Positions 8,859 through 18,124 of a DNA stretch of 64,000 bases are shown one piece after another. Each line of letters starts with the position of its first letter. The stretch's first letter is position 1. Under the pieces are notes generated by a model, which worked only from the letters and a program-made list of their open reading frames with translations, searched no databases and was not told where the DNA came from. Source of the DNA: Allobosea sp. Leaf344 (GTDB lineage: Bacteria > Pseudomonadota > Alphaproteobacteria > Rhizobiales > Beijerinckiaceae); NCBI RefSeq assembly GCF_001426225.1, contig NZ_LMRT01000001.1:400648-464647 (forward strand), in the 5' to 3' direction. The position numbers and the translations under genes were made by a program.

Positions 8859-10079
8859 ATGGCGCGCGCCATCCTCATCGTGCTCGACTCCGTCGGCTGC
8901 GGCGCGGCGGCCGACGCCGATCTCTATGGCGATGCCGGGGCGGATACGCTCGGCCATATCGCGCAGGCCTGCCGCAACGGGCGCGGGGACCGCGAAAACC
9001 TGCGCCGGGGACCGCTGTATCTGCCGAACCTCACGCGGCTCGGTCTCGCCCAGGCCTATCGCGCCTCGACCGGCCGGGATCTGGCGGGCATCGTGCCGGC
9101 CGCGGCGCCGCAGGGGCGCCATGGCTTCGGCGTCGAGATCAGCCAGGGCAAGGACACGCCGTCCGGCCATTGGGAGATCGCCGGCTGCCCGGTGCCGTTC
9201 GATTGGGGCTATTTTCCGGATACGCGGCCGGCCTTCCCGCCGGCGCTGGTGGCCGGGATCGTCAGCGAGGGTGGGCTGCCCGGCATTCTCGGCGATCGCC
9301 ATGCCTCGGGCACGGCGATCATCGACGAACTCGGCGCCGAGCACATCCGCAGCGGCAAGCCGATCTGCTACACCTCGGTCGATTCCGTCTTCCAGATCGC
9401 CGCCCATGAGCAGCATTTCGGGCTGGAGCGGCTCTATGGGCTCTGCCGGATCGTGCGTCGCCTGGTCGATCCGCTCCGGATCGGGCGAGTGATCGCGAGG
9501 CCTTTCGTCGGCAGCCCCGAGACCGGTTTCAGCCGCACCGGCAATCGCAGGGATTTCGCCATCCCGCCACCCGGCGAGACGCTGCTCGACCGTCTGGCGG
9601 CGCAGGGGCGGAGCGTGGTCAGCGTCGGCAAGATCGGCGACATCTTCGCCCATCGCGCCACCGGGGAGGAGATCAAGGCCTTCGGAAACGCCGCCATGTT
9701 CGAGGCGGCCCTGTCGGCGCTGGAGCGCTTGCCGGAGGGTGGCTTCGTCTTCGTCAACCTCGTGGATTTCGATACGGAATTCGGCCATCGGCGCGACGTG
9801 CCGGGCTATGCCGCCGCGCTCGAAGCCTTCGACCGCACACTTCCGGCGCTCGAGAAGCGGCTGCGGCCGGGGGATCTGGCCGTCATCACCGCCGACCATG
9901 GCAATGACCCGACCTTCAGGGGCACGGACCATACGCGCGAACATGTGCCGATCCTGGCCTTCGGCCCCGGCCTCGCGGCGGGCGCGATCGGCCGGCGCGA
10001 CAGCTTCGCCGATATCGCCGCGAGCCTGGGCGACTGGCTGGGCGTGGGCTCGGTCGGGCCCGGCCGGAGCTTTCTGTGA
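8859..10079 (+). CDS. deoB: Phosphopentomutase
   Basis: This 406-residue cytoplasmic metalloenzyme interconverts ribose or deoxyribose 1- and 5-phosphates in nucleoside salvage. The start [18 protein letters not shown] carries the first metal-binding Asp. [23 protein letters not shown] near the C-terminus carries the remaining metal ligands of the alkaline-phosphatase-like fold. It begins 2 bp after the yejF stop on the same strand, so it may be read from the same transcript although the functions differ. It converges with the leftward phosphatase gene. Confidence 0.95.
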   Translation: MARAILIVLDSVGCGAAADADLYGDAGADTLGHIAQACRNGRGDRENLRRGPLYLPNLTRLGLAQAYRASTGRDLAGIVPAAAPQGRHGFGVEISQGKDTPSGHWEIAGCPVPFDWGYFPDTRPAFPPALVAGIVSEGGLPGILGDRHASGTAIIDELGAEHIRSGKPICYTSVDSVFQIAAHEQHFGLERLYGLCRIVRRLVDPLRIGRVIARPFVGSPETGFSRTGNRRDFAIPPPGETLLDRLAAQGRSVVSVGKIGDIFAHRATGEEIKAFGNAAMFEAALSALERLPEGGFVFVNLVDFDTEFGHRRDVPGYAAALEAFDRTLPALEKRLRPGDLAVITADHGNDPTFRGTDHTREHVPILAFGPGLAAGAIGRRDSFADIAASLGDWLGVGSVGPGRSFL

Positions 10080-10106
10080 GGCCGCTCGGCTGCGCTCAAA
10101 GCCGGC

Positions 10107-10553
10107 TCAGCTCTTCAGCCGCTCCTTGATCCGCTTCATCAGCCCGTCGCGGACGTCACGATAGGCGTCCAGCACCTGCTCGCGCGATCCCTGGAAGGCC
10201 GTGGGATCGACGGTCGGCCAGTATTCCACCTCGGCGGCCGCGGTGCGCGTCAGATCCAGCGCCTTGTGATGGGCCTCCGGCGAGAGCGACACGATCAGGT
10301 CGAAATTCAGCCCCTCCCACTCCTCCAGCTCCTCGATCGATTTGGGTCGGTGCTTATGCGCGTCGATGCCGATCTCGTCGAGCACCGCCAGGGCGAAGCC
10401 GTCGACCTCGCCCTTGCGCGCGCCGGCGGATTGGACATAGACGGATTTGCCGAAGAAATGCTTGGCCATCGCCTCGGCCATCGGCGAACGCACCGCGTTC
10501 TGCGCGCACATGAAGAGCACGCTCTGCACCTTGCGGGGCGCCTTGGGCTCCAC
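10107..10553 (-). CDS. Low-molecular-weight protein-tyrosine phosphatase / arsenate reductase family
   Basis: The 148-residue protein has the catalytic P-loop CAQNAVRS (C-x5-R) near residue 14 and a general-acid Asp candidate in WPTVDPTAFQG. It belongs to the family that includes tyrosine phosphatases and thioredoxin-type arsenate reductases; which reaction it performs cannot be told. The GTG at 10553 is chosen because it is 2 bp from the stop of the UPF0262 gene and leads straight into the conserved VQSVLFMCAQN strand. It is the last gene of the leftward murA-hisD block. Confidence 0.82.
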   Translation of the reverse strand: MEPKAPRKVQSVLFMCAQNAVRSPMAEAMAKHFFGKSVYVQSAGARKGEVDGFALAVLDEIGIDAHKHRPKSIEELEEWEGLNFDLIVSLSPEAHHKALDLTRTAAAEVEYWPTVDPTAFQGSREQVLDAYRDVRDGLMKRIKERLKS

Positions 10554-10555
10554 TC

Positions 10556-11029
10556 TCAGCCCTTCCAGTGCAGGGCGTAGATCAGCGTAAAGAGACGCCT
10601 GGCGGTGTCGTGGTCGATCTCCACCTTGCTGGCCAGACGGTCGACCAGGATGCCGGCGGCCTCGTCGTGAAGCCCGCGGCGGCCCATGTCGATCGCCTCG
10701 ATCTGCGAGGGGGTGGCGGTGCGGATGGCGGCATAATAGCTTTCGCACACCATCTGGTAATCCTTGATGATGCGCTTGAACGGCGTCAGCGAGAGGTGAT
10801 GGGTGACCAGCGGCGCCCCATCCGCCTGCCTGATCTCGAAGACCAGCCGGCGCTCGACCACGGCGAGATGGGCGAGATAGGGCCCGCCCTCATGGCCCGG
10901 CACCACGAAATGGTTGCGCTCGATCAGATCGTAGATCGCGATGGCGCGCTCATGCTCCTGGTCGGGCGTGCCGCGCCCAAGCGAGGATTCGTCGAGCGTG
11001 ACGCCGATCAGGCACTGGGTCTGCGACAT
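10556..11029 (-). CDS. UPF0262 family protein
   Basis: The protein has 157 residues and begins [39 protein letters not shown], the conserved start of UPF0262, a family almost confined to Alphaproteobacteria with no known function. The segments [22 protein letters not shown] and [10 protein letters not shown] are also family-like. It lies between hisD and the phosphatase, its usual neighbours in this class. No transmembrane segment or catalytic motif is visible. Confidence 0.9.
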   Translation of the reverse strand: MSQTQCLIGVTLDESSLGRGTPDQEHERAIAIYDLIERNHFVVPGHEGGPYLAHLAVVERRLVFEIRQADGAPLVTHHLSLTPFKRIIKDYQMVCESYYAAIRTATPSQIEAIDMGRRGLHDEAAGILVDRLASKVEIDHDTARRLFTLIYALHWKG

Positions 11030-11080
11030 GCCGCCTCCGCTCGCTATCTGTCCGGGGGCATGCTGGCGCGCGGCCCGCCG

Positions 11081-12373
11081 TCAGAGATTGAGTCGGATGG
11101 TTACGGAACGCCCATGCGCCTGCAAGCCCTCCGCCTCCGCCAGCTTGACGGCGGCCGGCGCCAGAGCGCGCAGCGAGTCCGGCCCGCATTTCAGCAGCGA
11201 GGTCCGCTTCATGAAGTCGACGACGCCGAGCCCCGAGGAGAAGCGCGCCGAGCGGGCCGTGGGCAGGACGTGGTTGGGTCCGCCGACATAGTCGCCGATC
11301 GCCTCGGGCGTATGGCCGCCCAGGAAGATCGCGCCGGCATTGCGGATCAGGCCGGAGAGGCGCTCGGGATCGGCGGTCATGATCTCGAGATGCTCCGGCG
11401 CCAGCCGGTCGACCAGCGGCACCGCCGCCTCGAGATCGCGCACCAGCAGGATCGCGCCGAAATCCTGCCAGCTGCGGCCGGCGATATCGGCGCGGGGCAG
11501 CGTCGCGAGCTGCGCCTCGACCGCCTTCTCGACCTCCTCCGCGAGCCCGGCATCGCTCGTCATCAGGATCGATTGGGCGGAGACGTCATGCTCGGCCTGG
11601 GCCAGCAGATCCGCGGCGATCCAGTCGGGATTGGCGGTGCCGTCGGCGATGACCAGCACCTCGCTCGGACCCGCGATCATGTCGATGCCGACCTGCCCGA
11701 AGACGCGGCGCTTGGCGGCGGCGACATAGGCATTGCCGGGTCCGACGATCTTGGCGACCGGGGCGATGCTCTGCGTGCCATAGGCGAGCGCGGCCACGGC
11801 CTGCGCCCCGCCGATCCGATAGACCTCGTCGACGCCCGCGAGGCGCGCCGCGGCCAGGACGAGCGGATTGGTCTCGCCGCGCGGCGTCGGCGCCACCATC
11901 ACCACGCGCGGCACGCCCGCGACCTTGGCCGGCACGGCGTTCATCAGCACCGATGAGGGGTAGCTCGCGGTTCCGCCCGGCACATAGAGGCCGACGGCCT
12001 CGATCGCGCTCCAGCGCCAGCCGCTCTCGACGCCGAGCGCATCGCTAAACCAGGCATCCTCGGGCTTCTGCCTGGCGTGATAGGCCTCGATCCGCGCGCG
12101 CGCCGTCTCCAGCGCGACGAGCAGATCGCGCGGGCAGGAGGCGACGGCCTCGTCGATCTCGGCCTCGGTGACACGCAGCCTGTCGGGCGTCAGATCGAGC
12201 TGATCGAAACGGCTGGTGCAGGCGATCAGCGCCGCATCGCCCTGCTCGCGCACCTCGCCGATGATGGCGGCGACGATGCGGTCGACCTCCTCGGAAACTT
12301 CGCGCTTGGCGGAGAGCAGGGCCTGGAACTGCTGCTCGAAGCGAGCATCCCGGTCATCGAGCCTGATCGGCAT
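11081..12373 (-). CDS. hisD: Histidinol dehydrogenase
   Basis: This 430-residue zinc enzyme performs the last two oxidations of histidine biosynthesis using NAD. Recognisable blocks are [47 protein letters not shown], and the C-terminal [26 protein letters not shown], which contains His and Ser residues of the active site. Length matches the family. It is in the conserved leftward order after DUF2948 and before UPF0262, separated from DUF2948 by about 54 bp. Confidence 0.96.
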   Translation of the reverse strand: MPIRLDDRDARFEQQFQALLSAKREVSEEVDRIVAAIIGEVREQGDAALIACTSRFDQLDLTPDRLRVTEAEIDEAVASCPRDLLVALETARARIEAYHARQKPEDAWFSDALGVESGWRWSAIEAVGLYVPGGTASYPSSVLMNAVPAKVAGVPRVVMVAPTPRGETNPLVLAAARLAGVDEVYRIGGAQAVAALAYGTQSIAPVAKIVGPGNAYVAAAKRRVFGQVGIDMIAGPSEVLVIADGTANPDWIAADLLAQAEHDVSAQSILMTSDAGLAEEVEKAVEAQLATLPRADIAGRSWQDFGAILLVRDLEAAVPLVDRLAPEHLEIMTADPERLSGLIRNAGAIFLGGHTPEAIGDYVGGPNHVLPTARSARFSSGLGVVDFMKRTSLLKCGPDSLRALAPAAVKLAEAEGLQAHGRSVTIRLNL

Positions 12374-12427
12374 CGCATCGTCCTGATTGAAGTGTCGGGC
12401 TATTCCGGTGGCGAGGGCGGGCGGGGC

Positions 12428-12874
12428 TCAGGTCGCGGCGGGATGGTCGGGCGTCGCGACGGCTTCCCAGACCGGGCCGAGATCCTTCATCTGCGCCTCG
12501 ATGCATTCGACCTCGAGCCGGATCGCCGCGCCATCCGAGAAATGCAGCGTCACCGCGCCTGCCGGGGAGTCGGTTTCCTCGAAGGTGATGGCGAGCAGGT
12601 TCAGCACCGTGCCCTCCGCCTTCGGATCGATGCGGGACTGACGCGCCGCCGTGACCCGCTCGAAATGCAGGGCCGCGAGCCTGCGACGGCGGCTGCCCTT
12701 CTGCGAGCCCTGCCAGTCGAACCGGCGCAGGGCCAGCGCGAAGCGGCGCTCCGCCGGGCGATAGACGATATCCGACAGCTTGAGCACCGCATCCTGCAGA
12801 TGCGCGGAGACGATCGCGAGATCATCCGCGTCGAGCGCGATCAGTTTCAGCGGGTCGGCTTCTTCATGCGCCAT
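12428..12874 (-). CDS. DUF2948 family protein
   Basis: The protein has 148 residues with the family start PLKLIALDADDLAIVSAHLQDA and the LRRFDWQ segment. Function is unknown. The family is largely alphaproteobacterial and usually sits between murA and hisD, as here. The ATG at 12874 gives a start close to the conserved core, while a GTG at 12913 would overlap the murA stop. No signal peptide or membrane segment is seen. Confidence 0.88.
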   Translation of the reverse strand: MAHEEADPLKLIALDADDLAIVSAHLQDAVLKLSDIVYRPAERRFALALRRFDWQGSQKGSRRRRLAALHFERVTAARQSRIDPKAEGTVLNLLAITFEETDSPAGAVTLHFSDGAAIRLEVECIEAQMKDLGPVWEAVATPDHPAAT

Positions 12875-12905
12875 GCAGGCTATCTGGAGAGCGGCTGCGT
12901 CGACG

Positions 12906-14195
12906 TCAACCACTGATCCGTTCGACCAGCGCGCCGCACCGCGACAATTTCGCTTCGAGCGCCTCGAAACCGCGGTCGAGATGATAGACGCGGTTGATCA
13001 TGGTGTCGCCTTCGGCGGCGAGGCCGGCGATGACCAGCGAGACCGAGGCGCGCAGATCGGTCGCCATGACGGGGGCCCCGGTCAGTTTCGGCACGCCCTC
13101 GACGATCGCGACATCGCCGTCCAGCCGGATCCGCGCGCCGAGCCGGGCCAGTTCCTGCACATGCATGAAGCGGTTCTCGAAGATCGTCTCGCGAATGCGC
13201 GAGGTGCCCTTGGCCATGGTCATCAGCGCCATGAACTGGGCCTGCAGATCGGTCGGGAAACCGGGGAAGGGCTGCGTCTCGATATCGACGGCCGCGATAG
13301 CGGCGCCGTTGCGCCTCACCCTGATGCCTTCATTGGTCGCCGTGATGTCGACGCCGGCCCGGATCAGCGCATCGAGCGCCGCCTGCAGCAGATCGGGCGT
13401 CACCCCTTCGAGCACCACATCCCCGCCGGTCATTGCGACGGCCATGGCATAGGTGCCGGCCTCGATCCGATCGGGCAGGACGGTGTGATGCGCCCCGCCG
13501 AGGCGCGCCACGCCGGTGACGACGATGCGCGGCGTGCCGGCGCCCTCGATCCTGGCGCCCATCTTGGTCAGGCAGGCCGCGAGGTCGGTGACCTCCGGCT
13601 CGCAGGCCGCATTCTCGATGACGGTGGTACCCTGCGCCAGCACCGCGCCCATCAGCGCGGTATGGGTGCCGCCGACCGTCACCTTCGGGAAGACGATCTC
13701 GCCACCCTTCAAGCCCTTGGGCGCGCGCGCCAGGGCATAGCCGTTCTCGATCCTGATCTCGGCGCCGAGCCTTTCCAGCGCCATCAGCAGCAGGTCGACG
13801 GGGCGGGTGCCGATGGCGCAGCCGCCCGGCAGCGAGATCCGCGCCTCGCCCATGCGGGCCAGGATCGGCGCGATCACCCAGAAACTGGCGCGCATGGTGG
13901 AGACGAGTTCATAGGGCGCGCAGGTGTCGACGATCTGGCGCGCGGTGAGCGAGATCGTCTGGCCGCTCTCGGCCGACTGGCCGATGCGCTTGCCGGCCAC
14001 GGTGCGGTCGGCACCATGGTTCGAGAGGATGCGGGAGAGCGCGGTGACATCCGACAGACGCGGCACATTGACCAGGGTCAGCGTCTCATCCGTCAGCAGG
14101 CTCGCGATCATCAACGGCAGGGCCGCATTCTTGGCGCCGGAGATCGGGATGCTGCCATTCAGGCGCTGGCCGCCGGTGATGCGGATCTTGTCCAT
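12906..14195 (-). CDS. murA: UDP-N-acetylglucosamine 1-carboxyvinyltransferase
   Basis: This 429-residue cytoplasmic enzyme adds enolpyruvate from PEP to UDP-GlcNAc, the first committed step of peptidoglycan synthesis. It starts [27 protein letters not shown]. The active-site loop [13 protein letters not shown] keeps the Cys that is the fosfomycin target. Length is normal. It heads the leftward murA-DUF2948-hisD-UPF0262-phosphatase block. Confidence 0.97.
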   Translation of the reverse strand: MDKIRITGGQRLNGSIPISGAKNAALPLMIASLLTDETLTLVNVPRLSDVTALSRILSNHGADRTVAGKRIGQSAESGQTISLTARQIVDTCAPYELVSTMRASFWVIAPILARMGEARISLPGGCAIGTRPVDLLLMALERLGAEIRIENGYALARAPKGLKGGEIVFPKVTVGGTHTALMGAVLAQGTTVIENAACEPEVTDLAACLTKMGARIEGAGTPRIVVTGVARLGGAHHTVLPDRIEAGTYAMAVAMTGGDVVLEGVTPDLLQAALDALIRAGVDITATNEGIRVRRNGAAIAAVDIETQPFPGFPTDLQAQFMALMTMAKGTSRIRETIFENRFMHVQELARLGARIRLDGDVAIVEGVPKLTGAPVMATDLRASVSLVIAGLAAEGDTMINRVYHLDRGFEALEAKLSRCGALVERISG

Positions 14196-14249
14196 CGATT
14201 CATCCTGCTGAACCGAACCCCAGGAGACGGGGCACGGCGAAATGGGAGG

Positions 14250-14414
14250 TCAGGACCGGCTGGTCTCGGCCTGGTTCTGCGACGCCGTCTCGTCCGCCGG
14301 CTCGGCCCCGTCACGACGGGCGCGAGCCTGCGCTTTGCGGCGCTTGAGGTTCTCGCGCAGCGCGGCGGCGAGCCTAGCCCGCTTTTCGTCATCGTCTCGA
14401 GGGGTACTGGTCAC
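14250..14414 (-). CDS. Small conserved-type hypothetical protein
   Basis: From the GTG at 14414 this encodes 54 residues with a strongly basic helix (DDDEKRARLAAALRENLKRRKAQARARR) and an acidic, Gln/Ser-rich tail. Short proteins with a KRARLAAALRxNLKRRKAQ core are common as hypothetical proteins beside murA in Hyphomicrobiales, which is why I accept it. It lies 54 bp upstream of murA on the same strand. A longer reading from 14537 is possible but its extra N-terminus looks non-coding. Confidence 0.6.
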   Translation of the reverse strand: MTSTPRDDDEKRARLAAALRENLKRRKAQARARRDGAEPADETASQNQAETSRS

Positions 14415-14616
14415 GACATCGACTCGACATGCTGCTTCAACGCCCGGATCACGGCGAATTCGCGGCGCATCGATAGCCCCCCGTGAGCCGTTCAACAAGC
14501 ACGCCCTGCCGGCCGGAGCCGCCGCCGGGCGCCGCATGCCGGATGCACCCGCTACGGCAAGTCTCTGACGTTAGGGAATAAAACTTAACGAAATTAACCA
14601 TTTCGCCCAGTTTTCG

Positions 14617-14632
14617 TTTACAGTCTGTTAAC
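14617..14632 (+). promoter_or_regulatory. Possible CtrA-type site upstream of the rpfF-like gene
   Basis: The bases TTTA-CAGTCTG-TTAAC lie 55 bp before the start at 14687 in an AT-rich stretch. They differ by one base from the CtrA consensus TTAA-N7-TTAAC known in Alphaproteobacteria. A second TTAA pair nearby has the wrong spacing (5 bp). This is a motif match by eye only. Confidence 0.3.
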
Positions 14633-14686
14633 TTCCCCTACCGTGCTGAGGCATCCACGCTGCGTCGCAACAGAGGATCTGCTCGC

Positions 14687-15658
14687 ATGCTCCAGCACCT
14701 GGCTTCAGCCATCAAGCGTCAGCCGATCCAGACGGTCGAAGCCTGCGAGGTGATCGACGCCATCCGGCACCAGGCCGGTTTTCTACCTGAAGTTGAACTG
14801 GCTTACGAGAGCGAAATCTGCACTTTGTGGGTGACGATCCGCCCAGAGCTCAAGCCGGTCTTCACGCTGCAGCTTCTCGACAGCCTGGGCAAGATCCAGC
14901 GCGCGATCATCGCGCTCTGGGGTGCGCCGGACCAGTATCACCGCACGCCGGTTCGCTTTCTGGCCTTTCGCGGCCAGGGTCCGTTCTTCACGCTCGGCGG
15001 CGATCTGGACTTCTATCTCGACTGCCTCGCCCGCAACGACCGCGCCGCCCTGACCGAATATGCCCGCCTCTCGACCGAAGGCGCGATCCTCAACGCCAAC
15101 GGCCTGAACGGGCTGGTCATCACCATGGCGACCATCCATGCCAAGGCGATCGGCGGCGGCATCGACGCGCCCCGCTCCTGCAACGTCATGATCGCGGAAG
15201 AACAGGCCTCGTTCGTCTATCCCGAGATCAAGTTCAACCATTTCCCGATCACCGCCGTCGCCATCCTGTCGCGCCGGATGGGCCAGCGGGCCGCGGAATC
15301 GATGCTGCTCTCGGGCGAGGAGATGAGCGCGACCGCCTTCATGGCCGCCGGCGCGCTGGAAGCGGTGGTCCCCGCCGGAACCGGCGAGGCCTGGCTGCGC
15401 AAATACGCCGCGGAGTCGCTGCCGATCCACGCGGCGAAGACCGCGCTGTTCTCGGCCTTCAACCGCCGCTCCGGCGATCTGCGGGAGGAGCTCGCCTATC
15501 TCGGCCAGATCTGGACCGATTGCATGCTGAGGCTGAGCCCCAGCGCCATCTCCAAGCTGCAGCGGATCGCGGCGACGCAGGACCGGATGCTGGCGCGCGT
15601 CTATCAGAGGATGTCGGACCCGACGCCGATGGCCTTCGCAAGATCAGCCGCAGGCTAG
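14687..15658 (+). CDS. RpfF-like crotonase (putative DSF-family signal synthase)
   Basis: This 323-residue crotonase-fold protein matches the layout of RpfF, the thioesterase/dehydratase that makes cis-2-enoic diffusible signal factors. It has the oxyanion region FTLGGDLDFYLDCLARNDR near residues 101-119 and GGGIDAPRSCNVMIAEE near 157-172. VYPEIKFNHFPITA near 178-190 is followed by LSRRMG. Of the two catalytic Glu residues of RpfF, the second is present (E180), but the first aligns with Asp (D160). Its neighbour 126 bp downstream is a GGDEF-EAL protein, as with RpfF/RpfR pairs in Burkholderia. Plain enoyl-CoA hydratase activity is the main alternative. Confidence 0.75.
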   Translation: MLQHLASAIKRQPIQTVEACEVIDAIRHQAGFLPEVELAYESEICTLWVTIRPELKPVFTLQLLDSLGKIQRAIIALWGAPDQYHRTPVRFLAFRGQGPFFTLGGDLDFYLDCLARNDRAALTEYARLSTEGAILNANGLNGLVITMATIHAKAIGGGIDAPRSCNVMIAEEQASFVYPEIKFNHFPITAVAILSRRMGQRAAESMLLSGEEMSATAFMAAGALEAVVPAGTGEAWLRKYAAESLPIHAAKTALFSAFNRRSGDLREELAYLGQIWTDCMLRLSPSAISKLQRIAATQDRMLARVYQRMSDPTPMAFARSAAG

Positions 15659-15784
15659 GTTTTTCGACACTGAAGGCGAGTTTTCACACCAAAAGTTTAC
15701 GTATGCGTATGTATCTTCGCCGAGGCATTCATCGCAGCAGGTCAGATTTTCGCTCCGATGAGGCCCCGGTGAAGGCTGGAGTGA

Positions 15785-18112
15785 ATGGCGGACGCTACCA
15801 AGCGATCTGAGGATGGCGAACTTCGCCGCGCGGGCATGGGCGACGACCTGCCGGCCTACCGACTGCTGGTCAGCTCCCTGTTTTCGTCACCGGGGTCGAT
15901 CATCCCAGGCGGTATCGCCGGCGTTCTGACGCCCTATCTCTGCTGGCTTTCCACCGGCATGCCGATCTTCGCGCAGCTGACGCAGGTCGTGCTGGCGGTG
16001 GTGGTCCTGCGCCTGCTGACGGTCATCAACTACCGCCGCCGCGACCATTCCGCCGATAGTTTCGTCCAGACGCGCCGCTGGGACCGGGAGTATTTCCTCG
16101 GCGCCACCGTGTTCAGCGCGGTGCTCGGCTACAGCTGCTACATCGCGCTCAGCATCACCGACGATCCCGCGGCGCACATCACCTCCGTCGCCTCGACGAT
16201 CGCGCTCGCCTCCGGCTATGTCTCGCGCAATGCCGGGCGCCCGAAATTCGTCGCCGTGCAGCTGATGACCTTCTGCATCCCGATGGCGCTCGGGCTGATC
16301 CAGGCCCATAACGACTATTACCATTACATCGGCTACTTCGCCTTCCTCTATCTCGCCGCCAATATCGCCATCACCAATTCGCTGCATCGCAACCTGCTGG
16401 CGCTCAGCGAGGCGAAGAAGCAGTCGGAGGCGCTCGCCGGCGCGCTGCACTCGCAGAACCTGACCCTCGACGCCGCCCTCAACACGATGATCCACGGGCT
16501 GGCGATGTTCGACAAGCGCCTCGATCTCGCGGTCTGCAACGCGCCGTTCCGCGCGCTCTACGGGATTCCCGAGCCGCTGGCGCTGACCGGGACGCCGATG
16601 GCGGCGATCGGGCGGTTCCTGATCGAGCGGCGGGTGATCGACGCCGATCAGGGGCGCGACCTCGCCAGGGCGCTGTCGCAGGTGCAGGATACGCAATCGA
16701 CCGTGACCCGCGAAGTCCAGACCCGGGTCGGCCGGCTCCTCGTCATCACCATCGCCCCGGCCGCCGAGGGCGGCGTGCTGATGCTCACGGAGGATGCGAC
16801 GGAGCGCAAGGCCACGGAGGCGCGCATCGAACGGATGGCGCGGTTCGACGAATTGACCGGGCTCGCCAACCGCTTCGAATTCAACCGGCTGCTGAACGAG
16901 GCCTTCTCCCGGCGCGAGCGCACGGCGGAAGCCTTCGCCCTGCTCTATCTCGATCTCGACGGCTTCAAGCAGGTCAATGACAGCCTGGGGCACGATGTCG
17001 GCGACCGCGTCCTGAAGGAGACGGCCAACCGGCTGCGCGACGTGCTGCGGCCCGGCGATGTCCTGGCGCGCTTCGGCGGCGACGAATTCCTGCTGATCCT
17101 GCCCTCGGCGAGCCGCAGCGTCGTGGCCGGCATCGCCCAGCGGCTGATCGACAGTCTCGCCAGGGTCTTCGCGATCGACACCAAGAACGTCTATGTCACC
17201 GCCAGCATCGGCATCGCGATGGCGCCCGAGGACGGCGCCGGCCCCGCCGACCTGCTGCGCCATGCCGATACCGCGCTCTACAAGGCGAAAGCGGCGGGCC
17301 GCAACACCCACACCTTCTTCAACCCCGGCATGGCCGAGGAGATGCTGGCCCGCCACGAGATCGAGGTGGAGCTGCGCACCGCCTGCACGGAAGGCACGCT
17401 CGAGCTCTACTACCAGCCGATCATCGATCTGAAGACGCAGGAGATCGTCACGCGCGAGGCGCTGATGCGCTGGCGCCACCCGCTGCGCGGGATGATCCCG
17501 CCCAACATCTTCATCCCGATCGCCGAGCAATCCGGGCTGATCGCGTCGATGGGCGATTGGGCCATCCGCCAGGCCTGCCGCGACGCCGCGAGCTGGGGCG
17601 GCCAGATCGGCGTCTCGGTCAATATTTCGCCGCTGCAGTTCCGCGAGCCGGAGCGCATCGTCAACACGGTCAAGGACGCGCTGATCCGCGCCAACCTGCC
17701 CTCGCACCGCCTGACCCTGGAGGTCACGGAATCGCTGCTGATCGAGGACAACAAGGTGACGCTGGAGGTGATCGACGAGTTGCGGGCGCTGGGCGTGAAA
17801 TTCGCGCTCGACGATTTCGGAACCGGCTATTCCTCGCTCGCCTATCTCTCCACCTACCCCTTCGCGCAGGTGAAGATCGACCAGAGCTTCACCCGCAACG
17901 TCCACACCAACGAGGCGTCCAAGGCGATCATCGAGGCGGTCTGCCAGCTGGCGCGCCGGCTCTCGATGAACGTCGTCGTCGAAGGCATCGAGACCGACCA
18001 GCAGCGCATCGCGGTGCAGCTCCTCGGCGCGCAGCGGGCCCAGGGCTACCTCTTCGGCAAGCCGGAGCCGATGGCGCAGTTCATGCCCAAGCGCTCGCGC
18101 GACGTCGCCTGA
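15785..18112 (+). CDS. Membrane sensor GGDEF-EAL protein (cyclic-di-GMP synthesis and breakdown)
   Basis: The protein has 775 residues. Several transmembrane helices occupy residues 30-205, and a PAS-like domain follows (about 225-345, LNTMIHGLAMFDKRLDLAVCN). The GGDEF domain has an intact FGGDEF near residue 430 and the inhibitory RxxD site (RPGD) five residues before it. The EAL domain has EALMRW near 558, DDFGTGYSSL and EGIET. All key residues of both activities look present, so it could both make and degrade c-di-GMP. It follows the rpfF-like gene on the same strand and may be the receptor for its product, though the N-terminus is a membrane sensor and not an RpfR-type domain. Confidence 0.88.
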   Translation: MADATKRSEDGELRRAGMGDDLPAYRLLVSSLFSSPGSIIPGGIAGVLTPYLCWLSTGMPIFAQLTQVVLAVVVLRLLTVINYRRRDHSADSFVQTRRWDREYFLGATVFSAVLGYSCYIALSITDDPAAHITSVASTIALASGYVSRNAGRPKFVAVQLMTFCIPMALGLIQAHNDYYHYIGYFAFLYLAANIAITNSLHRNLLALSEAKKQSEALAGALHSQNLTLDAALNTMIHGLAMFDKRLDLAVCNAPFRALYGIPEPLALTGTPMAAIGRFLIERRVIDADQGRDLARALSQVQDTQSTVTREVQTRVGRLLVITIAPAAEGGVLMLTEDATERKATEARIERMARFDELTGLANRFEFNRLLNEAFSRRERTAEAFALLYLDLDGFKQVNDSLGHDVGDRVLKETANRLRDVLRPGDVLARFGGDEFLLILPSASRSVVAGIAQRLIDSLARVFAIDTKNVYVTASIGIAMAPEDGAGPADLLRHADTALYKAKAAGRNTHTFFNPGMAEEMLARHEIEVELRTACTEGTLELYYQPIIDLKTQEIVTREALMRWRHPLRGMIPPNIFIPIAEQSGLIASMGDWAIRQACRDAASWGGQIGVSVNISPLQFREPERIVNTVKDALIRANLPSHRLTLEVTESLLIEDNKVTLEVIDELRALGVKFALDDFGTGYSSLAYLSTYPFAQVKIDQSFTRNVHTNEASKAIIEAVCQLARRLSMNVVVEGIETDQQRIAVQLLGAQRAQGYLFGKPEPMAQFMPKRSRDVA

Positions 18113-18124
18113 ACCGGGACCGCC

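Noticed and set aside
15887-17905. 672-codon open frame antisense to the GGDEF-EAL gene
   Set aside because: Product is charged low-complexity sequence; the other strand has intact GGDEF and EAL motifs.
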